Program-made: the position numbers and the translations under genes
Source: Akkermansiaceae bacterium
GTDB lineage: Bacteria; Verrucomicrobiota; Verrucomicrobiia; Verrucomicrobiales; Akkermansiaceae
Length of the DNA: 39,965 nt
Direction: 5' to 3'
Assembly (NCBI GenBank): GCA_029253285.1
Contig: JAQWZU010000071.1
Span: 1-39,965 of the forward strand
The notes under the pieces: model-generated
The model's input: only the letters and a program-made list of their open reading frames with translations
Database searches by the model: none
What the model was told of the DNA's origin: nothing
Shown: in pieces, positions 34,389 to 39,965 of the stretch
How the letters are laid out: each line of letters opens with the position of its first letter
Numbering within the stretch: the stretch's first letter is position 1

Positions 34389-37131
34389 CCCGGAAATCGA
34401 TCTTCAGGTTCCCATCTTCCCTGACAGCAACTGAGGGGACTTCCAGAAGGTATCCTTTCCTGACTCCTCCAGCCGCCCTCACGACATCCAAATCTGCAGC
34501 AACCGTCTTTCCATTGACGCTGACAGCGAAAACCGAGCCGCCCTTCTTTTTCTCCGGTTCAGAGAAGACCAATCGCACCTGATAGCTCCCAGATTTGATC
34601 CCGCCGAGTTTCGCTGAACGAATTCCGCGCACTCCCGACCCGGCAACCCAGGGCCATCCTTGGCCAGCCTCCATAAAAAGAGAGTGCCGGTAAAAGGTCT
34701 CCAAATCGGCCAAAGGAGGTTCGATGACAAGATCGATCTCCGGCGACGGCCCACCGATGTTTGGCTGATCGAGCCACATCGTGCCATCTTCGGTCACCCG
34801 GTCTCCCGGCGCTCCAAAGTTAATCCCGAGCACTTGAATTTTCCCGCGCGTCTTCTCAAGCGACAATTCTCCCCACGAAGCCCATTGCTCAAACTCCGGC
34901 GGCATACCCACCAGCGCCACCGCCATCGGCAAGGGGTAGCTGCAAGTGCAGCCATCGTAAAAGTAGGGAAGGTTCAGTAAGCCATTCGCCGGAATGACAC
35001 TATTGGTGCAGCCGGAACGCGGCCCGCTGATATTAATCGTGCCGCTTTCGAGCTGCTTGTCATAAAAAGCCGGCGTTCCCGATCGCATGGTGTAAAGCAA
35101 TCCGTAATCCACTCCGCCGTCGCATCCGTAGCTCTTCGGGAAAACCCGGGGCTCGGATTCTAGGGTCATCGGGTTGATTCGCTTCCCGGCCTCGGGCGCT
35201 TTCGGTTTCCAATCATTTTTTTGACTCGGTGGACGGTACTGGCTCGGCTGGACCGTCTTGAGATCCACCTTGGAAAAGGAATGCCTTAACTTCGGAGCTT
35301 CCTTATCGCTCAGAATCCTTCCCGTATAGACGTCCGAAAATACCGGCGGCAACAAACGGTAATCGACCTTCCCTTTGCGGGTCGATTCATCGGTCCAATC
35401 TTTCGGCGTCGAAATCATCACTCCGTCGATAAACTTCGGTTGCGGCGAACGCTTGAAATGGCTCAGGGAATCATCGAACCACAACACTCCAAGCGGGCCC
35501 CGCACTCGCTCGTCCCGGCTTTCATCCCAGTTCCCCAAATAGTTGGCCGATCCGGAAAGCGGACCTTCGCGCGTGATCACCGTCCATCCGGATTCGGTTT
35601 CAGACCGTTTCGCGCCTTCAAGTGTCACTTCCTTCGGAAGCTGTTTGCCCGACCGCGCCATCAACCTGCCACCAAAGGGCCGGAGCGATTCATACACTCG
35701 CTGTAACCCTGTAGGCTCGAGCGTGATCGAATCGCCCAGCACAATCAATCCCGCAAAATACGGTGGCAGTTCGATCTTGGCAGGATCGTCTTCGATGATT
35801 GCAAATCGCTCACTCCTCCTCGCATTAACCCGAATCTCGTCCGCCGCCGGGCGGACTTTCTTCTCTCCCGAATTGACTGCGATCACATGAAACTCGGTCT
35901 CAAACAAAAGTGCTCTAATCAGCCCTGAATCAGAACCGACTCCCAACATAACCGCATACCCGTTTTTCTGATCCAGTTCCGCAAACTCTCCAGCCTCTGC
36001 TTCAAAAAACCCTCGTTCTGCCGGATGCTTGATGGGTTCGGTCGCCCCCTTCCCAAAACAATTCAGCACCCCCTCCTTCGTTACGACAAACAACTTTCCA
36101 TCAGCCACCAACATCGAGTGAATCGATCCCTCCACGCCGGGATACCCTTCGCTAAATTTCATCTCCTTCCCTGCTACGGTGATCTTATTCCGAATTCCCT
36201 CCACTCCCTTAAAATGTGGCTTATCCTCATGAATCCGGTGGTTCACCGCGTTGTCGAAGAGCAAACCACGTCGCTTTAGTTTCTGCCGTTCGAGCTCCGA
36301 CGGAGTCGAAGCAAACCAACCGCCCGGAAGGCGACCCGGGGCAGGAAGTTCGAAGGACTTCAGCTCACCCGTTTTCAAATCATACTCGGCCGGATAGGCC
36401 TGACTACTGGGAACAATTAGATTCCCGGATTCATCATCAATCAAAAGGTAACCCTGCGGCGCCAATCCTCCGAAGGCTTTGGCATTGTGAGGATGAATAC
36501 CGTAACGGTACGACGAGCGATCGTTCCGCCAAATGGTCTCTCCCGTGGCCGCTTCGACACAGAACACAAAGGTCCCCTCCAGCGGCCAGACGCCCGCCGC
36601 GAAGTAAACCCGGCCATCTTTGAGCACCGCGCCTCCCCGGATCGGCCACACTGAAATCAAACGACCATTCCCTAGCACTTTTCGCTCCGAAGGCACCGCC
36701 CGCTTTTTCCAAACCAACGATCCATCCGCCGCACTCACGCAATAGAGATAACCGTCATCGGAACCAAAAATGATTTTTCCTTCCCCGCCAACCGGAGCGA
36801 ATCTCACCGGTCCATTGGTAAAAAATTTCCAGGTCTGCTCGCCCGTTTCCGTGTCGAATGCAGTCACGCTATTGTCCAATGACGATCCCACAATGAGCCG
36901 TTTCCCAAGCACGATCGGTTCGTAGCCGCCGTCAAACTGCAAACGGTTGTCCCGATAGGCCGACTTCAATGGCGACAACTGTCGTGTCCATTGAAGGCTC
37001 AACTCCTCCGCAAGCGCTTCTTTCGTTTCCGCAGTCCGACCCGTGTCGTTCCGCCACATCGGCCAATCGGCACCAACCGCAACCCCTGAAAAAATCCAGG
37101 CCGCCACTACGCTCTTCAAAGATGTCTTCAT
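34333..37131 (-). CDS. Secreted PQQ-repeat protein with C-terminal malectin-like domain
   Basis: From the ATG at 37131 (SD AAGGAAG close upstream) the protein has 932 residues. A signal peptide (about 1-20) ends before DWPMWRNDTGR, a motif common at the start of PQQ-propeller proteins. PQQ-like blades follow: VTAFDTETGEQTWKFF, YCVSAADGSLVWKK, FCVEAATGETIWRN and others up to about residue 380. The middle has divergent repeats and a conserved-looking block with GCDGGVDYGLLYTMRSG, GPRSGCTNSVIPANGLLNLP and FYDGCTCSYPLP. The last 110 residues resemble a malectin domain (YQVRLVFSEPE, FAVSVNGKTV, DGNLKIDFR, LSGVELRRF), a carbohydrate-binding fold. Substrate is unknown. The ATG overlaps the upstream stop (ATGA), implying coupled translation. 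Confidence 0.85.
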   Translation of the reverse strand: MKTSLKSVVAAWIFSGVAVGADWPMWRNDTGRTAETKEALAEELSLQWTRQLSPLKSAYRDNRLQFDGGYEPIVLGKRLIVGSSLDNSVTAFDTETGEQTWKFFTNGPVRFAPVGGEGKIIFGSDDGYLYCVSAADGSLVWKKRAVPSERKVLGNGRLISVWPIRGGAVLKDGRVYFAAGVWPLEGTFVFCVEAATGETIWRNDRSSYRYGIHPHNAKAFGGLAPQGYLLIDDESGNLIVPSSQAYPAEYDLKTGELKSFELPAPGRLPGGWFASTPSELERQKLKRRGLLFDNAVNHRIHEDKPHFKGVEGIRNKITVAGKEMKFSEGYPGVEGSIHSMLVADGKLFVVTKEGVLNCFGKGATEPIKHPAERGFFEAEAGEFAELDQKNGYAVMLGVGSDSGLIRALLFETEFHVIAVNSGEKKVRPAADEIRVNARRSERFAIIEDDPAKIELPPYFAGLIVLGDSITLEPTGLQRVYESLRPFGGRLMARSGKQLPKEVTLEGAKRSETESGWTVITREGPLSGSANYLGNWDESRDERVRGPLGVLWFDDSLSHFKRSPQPKFIDGVMISTPKDWTDESTRKGKVDYRLLPPVFSDVYTGRILSDKEAPKLRHSFSKVDLKTVQPSQYRPPSQKNDWKPKAPEAGKRINPMTLESEPRVFPKSYGCDGGVDYGLLYTMRSGTPAFYDKQLESGTINISGPRSGCTNSVIPANGLLNLPYFYDGCTCSYPLPMAVALVGMPPEFEQWASWGELSLEKTRGKIQVLGINFGAPGDRVTEDGTMWLDQPNIGGPSPEIDLVIEPPLADLETFYRHSLFMEAGQGWPWVAGSGVRGIRSAKLGGIKSGSYQVRLVFSEPEKKKGGSVFAVSVNGKTVAADLDVVRAAGGVRKGYLLEVPSVAVREDGNLKIDFRVKSGETVLSGVELRRFGG

Positions 37132-38237
37132 CTTGCTTCCTTTCTTAAAATTAAAATGCTCCCCAGGACCAATACCATTCCAATACCAGCGATCAGCCAC
37201 AAGCTCAGAAAACTATTCCCCGTCTCTCCGTCAGCCGAAGTCCCCTCCCCGTCATTCAAAGCCCCAATCCCCATCAATGGCGGCAGGGATTTCTCAACCG
37301 CCACTTCACTCCCCGCAATGGCTGCTTCCCAATTCGCCGCAATCAGAAGATCGACTCCCGGATTCTGGTTCTTAATCTCACAAGAACAGGCTCCGCAAAA
37401 ATAAGAAGCATGTTCGAACACGTTTTTGCTATTGATACCACGCCCAATAAGAGGCTCCAGGGCCCGCCCACGACCAAAGACCGGAAAGACCATCGGCTCG
37501 TTCATGAAGTCCTCAAGATCATCTTCCATGTGCAACAGCATCTCTCGAAAAATCGCCTCCGCCGGATCGTCCCTCGAAATTCGGATAAAAGAAAAATCGA
37601 TCTTCAGAGGAATGGAAGATCGCAAGACGTCATCCGAATCACCATCCGGGCTTTCCGGCGCCTCTTCAACCGTCAACACGCCATCGGGAATCTTCAATTC
37701 GCTTTCTGCCTTGAGAAAGGCTTTCTCAATCTCGGTAGCCGCCGCCTCATCTTTCTCCTCGTCACCAGATTCGACCATGACCCAAACCGCAGATTCCCCC
37801 TTGAGAAGCCGGGCCACGATTTCGCGGCGCGCGGGAGAATCCACCAACCCCCGGGCATTCTCCATGATCAACGGACCGTGCCAAATTGGAGGCGCGTCAG
37901 CCCCAACTCCATTCAGCGGATACGAAAGCGCCATACTTGCCCGGGTGCCTTCTCCAACAGTTTCGGCATCGATCTCCACGTTCACATTCGGGGCTGGCCC
38001 GTCTGCGCTTCCCCTAGACTGCAAAAACGCAGCAACCGCTTCCTCGTCAGCGGAAAGCTCTCCCTGCGATCCCGGCACAATGACCAGAGTGTAGGAGTCC
38101 GCCTCCCATCTTTCCAAGGCGAAACGAAAAACCGGGACCTGACAAGCAAAGCCATAAGCAATGATCCCAACAAAGATCCATGCGACCAATCCGCGACATT
38201 GGAATCTGGCTCGCTGTATCAAATGGACCACGAACAC
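37128..38237 (-). CDS. Two-TM membrane protein of unknown function
   Basis: The frame is open from 38417, but its first 45 codons lie inside the sialidase gene. I choose a GTG at 38237 with GGAG about nine bases upstream, giving 369 residues. One membrane helix is near the N-terminus (LVAWIFVGIIAYGFACQVPV) and one near the C-terminus (FLSLWLIAGIGMVLVLGSIL), so most of the protein sits on one side, probably the periplasm. It is acidic and contains a cysteine cluster FCGACSCEI (CxxCxC) before a helix-rich end. No family is recognised. Its stop overlaps the start of the PQQ/malectin gene by four bases, so a joint function is likely. Confidence 0.6.
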   Translation of the reverse strand: MFVVHLIQRARFQCRGLVAWIFVGIIAYGFACQVPVFRFALERWEADSYTLVIVPGSQGELSADEEAVAAFLQSRGSADGPAPNVNVEIDAETVGEGTRASMALSYPLNGVGADAPPIWHGPLIMENARGLVDSPARREIVARLLKGESAVWVMVESGDEEKDEAAATEIEKAFLKAESELKIPDGVLTVEEAPESPDGDSDDVLRSSIPLKIDFSFIRISRDDPAEAIFREMLLHMEDDLEDFMNEPMVFPVFGRGRALEPLIGRGINSKNVFEHASYFCGACSCEIKNQNPGVDLLIAANWEAAIAGSEVAVEKSLPPLMGIGALNDGEGTSADGETGNSFLSLWLIAGIGMVLVLGSILILRKEAR

Positions 38238-38283
38238 ACTCTGACATCTCCGGAACCTCTTGCAAAGCTCCCACCTTAAAAGC

Positions 38284-39414
38284 CTATGCAAGCTTCCAGT
38301 GGGCCTGACGCAACACCGCGAACTTGGACGACGGCAGCTTTTCATACCAGACGGTAAGCAAGGTGCCGTCCGCGAGTTCGACAGTGCTGGGATAGCCAAG
38401 ATCGCCCGATGCGCCATCGCCGGAAATGATCACGGGCTCCGACCAGGATTTGCCGTGGTCATCGCTCACGCGAGCTTGGTTTCCAAATGGCTTGCGACGA
38501 TGACCGTAACTCATCAAGAGACGTCCATCGCGAAGCCGGGTCAAAAATGAAGGAAGCCCCCACACTCCGATCGCCCGTGGCATGGACCAGGTTTTCCCGC
38601 CGTCTTTGGATTCACTTTGGAGGGTTTCCCGATGGTCGGCCTTATTGTGATTTCGGATGTGAACGATGAGCCTGCCTTCAGCCCCTTCGATGGCATGAAG
38701 CTCATGGTAGTCTTTGTGGTTATCGCCCGGGCGGGTTGGGATTCCGGCAAGCCATTGCCAGGATTTGCCATCATCGCGGGACTCGCAAACGCCGATTTCC
38801 TCTCCCTCGTGCCAGAGTTTCTTGCCGGCATAAAGAAGCCTGCCATCGGAAAGTTGCGTCGGCCCGTGCGGGCTATTGACGATGGTGGGATAGCGCTCGG
38901 ACCAAGTGATGCCGCCATCGGTGGAACGGATCATCCATTCTCCAAGTTCCTTGTTACGCTCCTTTTCCGGGATCCGTTGATGGGCCGCCAACCACCGCGC
39001 GCGACGACCGTCGTTGGGAAGATGGCTGGCGTAGGCGAGAGAGGTAAATGTCGTCACGAGAAGTGTCCCTTTGGCCGTCTCCATCACTCCGGCGTCCCGG
39101 TCATCGATCGGACCATCGAGGAGCGTCCGTGGAAAGGTCCACGTCTTGCCATCGTCATCCGACCGTTGCATTTCGACCCGTCCAAAAGGACACACGTGTT
39201 GCTCCCGTCCCCCGGAACACACAACAAGAAGCTGCCCGTTTGACCTCCGGGTCAGCGTTGGCCAACCGTGATATAGATTCGGCAATTGGCTGATCGTCTT
39301 TGTTTCAAGAATCGTCGCCGTAGAGGCAGCCCCGAGTTTCATGCTGAAGCCAAGCGATCCAGCAAGTCCGAGAGCCGTGGTGTTTTTTAGAAAGTGTCGG
39401 CGAGGAAAAGGCAT
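38284..39414 (-). CDS. Tat-exported sialidase-like (BNR/Asp-box) protein
   Basis: The 376-residue protein starts with a twin-arginine signal, PRRHFLKNTTALGLAGSLGF. The mature part is a six-bladed sialidase fold with five Asp boxes: SDDDGKTW, STDGGITW, SRDDGKSW, SKDGGKTW and SDDHGKSW. Exo-sialidases cleave terminal sialic acid, but Verrucomicrobia and Planctomycetes carry many paralogues with other or unknown glycan substrates. The ATG at 39414 is preferred over an upstream frame because of the Tat signal. It precedes the unknown membrane protein on the same strand, in a row with PQQ and sulfatase genes. Confidence 0.88.
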   Translation of the reverse strand: MPFPRRHFLKNTTALGLAGSLGFSMKLGAASTATILETKTISQLPNLYHGWPTLTRRSNGQLLVVCSGGREQHVCPFGRVEMQRSDDDGKTWTFPRTLLDGPIDDRDAGVMETAKGTLLVTTFTSLAYASHLPNDGRRARWLAAHQRIPEKERNKELGEWMIRSTDGGITWSERYPTIVNSPHGPTQLSDGRLLYAGKKLWHEGEEIGVCESRDDGKSWQWLAGIPTRPGDNHKDYHELHAIEGAEGRLIVHIRNHNKADHRETLQSESKDGGKTWSMPRAIGVWGLPSFLTRLRDGRLLMSYGHRRKPFGNQARVSDDHGKSWSEPVIISGDGASGDLGYPSTVELADGTLLTVWYEKLPSSKFAVLRQAHWKLA

Positions 39415-39475
39415 CTTGGGAAAATGCCGGTTTGATACGCCTCCTGTCGATAGCAAAGATCATCCAGACCGATTC

Positions 39476-39913
39476 TCAATCACCAAAGAATTTCGAACGC
39501 CTGCTTAATCGAAGAGCCTCACCAGTATGCGCAAGAAGCTGCTGGTTCTCACTTTTATTTTGCTCGCCATCCCGCCTGTTGTCTGGCTTCCCGAATACAA
39601 CGGTCTTCGCCGTCAGAATCCTGACGGCTCCGCGCTCGAGGTAGTTCTTGACGCCAAGCTCACCAGAAATGGTCACTTTCTTTCCGTCGAAAGCCATGGC
39701 CTTCTCGATCGCCTCCATGTCCACCTCAACCGTCGCCCGTTGACCGTCCCTCGAATAGGCCAGCTCCCATCCCGTCGTCTCTCCCCCGATCGCCATAATT
39801 CCCCCGTGGAGAGTGCCGCTGAGACTCACCTCCAGTGCCACCTTAGCAGCGGCAGGATTTACTGCTGAGGCATTGCCCAGTTGAATCAGAACCACGAAAA
39901 GAATTGCTTTCAT
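39476..39913 (-). CDS. Small secreted protein of unknown function
   Basis: The 145-residue product has a short signal peptide (1-17, MKAILFVVLIQLGNASA). The mature part is beta-strand-rich: ALEVSLSGTLHGGIMAIGGE, ATVEVDMEAIEKAMAFDGKK and VTISGELGVKNYLERGAVRI, a pattern like small OB-fold secreted proteins. The C-terminal 35 residues are polar and basic. It lies 61 bases upstream of the sialidase-like gene and may be the first gene of the leftward row, since the window ends soon after. An opposing frame (39527-39868) is rejected. Confidence 0.6.
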   Translation of the reverse strand: MKAILFVVLIQLGNASAVNPAAAKVALEVSLSGTLHGGIMAIGGETTGWELAYSRDGQRATVEVDMEAIEKAMAFDGKKVTISGELGVKNYLERGAVRILTAKTVVFGKPDNRRDGEQNKSENQQLLAHTGEALRLSRRSKFFGD

Positions 39914-39965
39914 AGTATCTTGGACGCGGTAGGGGTCGTTTTCTTAGAAGTTTTTCGCAGAACGT

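Noticed and set aside
39527-39868. 113-codon top-strand frame starting with a signal-like stretch
   Set aside because: The opposing frame (39476-39913) has a better signal peptide and a regular strand pattern. The top-strand product turns Arg/His/Pro-rich after residue 60.

Overview
This 40-kb stretch looks like chromosomal DNA of a Verrucomicrobiota bacterium, most likely a marine member of Verrucomicrobiales. The inference rests on Cys-type sulfatases, PQQ-repeat and malectin-like secreted proteins, a C30-carotenoid gene set of the kind known from Rubritalea, and a genome that mostly lacks Shine-Dalgarno (SD) motifs. No database search was possible, so the family-level placement is uncertain. 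I saw no insertion sequence, prophage, CRISPR array or rRNA. A possible tRNA is cut by the left edge.

Layout. (1) 1-5963: pyrE, an enolase-superfamily enzyme and a LysR regulator all read leftward, followed by a PQQ-repeat lipoprotein and an iron-dependent alcohol dehydrogenase. (2) 6193-10608: a small lipoprotein, a beta-lactamase-like serine hydrolase, a YejK/NdpA nucleoid protein, a VKOR-thioredoxin fusion and a membrane protein. (3) 10699-13483: two small proteins (the second roadblock-like) and a large Ser/Thr protein kinase with a disordered, repeat-bearing N-terminus. (4) 13604-20286, leftward: a complete F1Fo ATP synthase operon in the order atpB-E-F-H-A-G-D-C, ended by a clear terminator. 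(5) 20470-23239, leftward: a pseudokinase/TM/FGE-fold fusion and a TPR membrane protein directly upstream of atpB. (6) 23271-24599: pabB. (7) 24737-30818: two CrtN/CrtP-type flavoenzymes, an aldehyde dehydrogenase on the opposite strand, a CrtQ-type glycosyltransferase and a CrtO-type acyltransferase. (8) 30841-39913, leftward: two adjacent Cys-type sulfatases with EF-hand tails, a PQQ/malectin protein, a two-TM protein, a Tat-exported sialidase-like protein and a small secreted protein.

How they work together. Region 7 is a staphyloxanthin-like pathway without crtM. It should turn a C30 precursor (dehydrosqualene, or squalene from elsewhere in the genome) into an acylated glycosyl ester of a C30 carotenoic acid, matching pigments known from Rubritalea. 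Region 8 looks like an exported module for sulfated glycans or glycoproteins.

The most interesting non-coding signals surround the ATP synthase operon: a perfect TGTGA-N6-TCACA dyad upstream of atpB, a hairpin touching the atpB start, a terminator-like hairpin plus T-run between atpE and atpF that could set subunit stoichiometry, and C/A-rich leaders without SD motifs.
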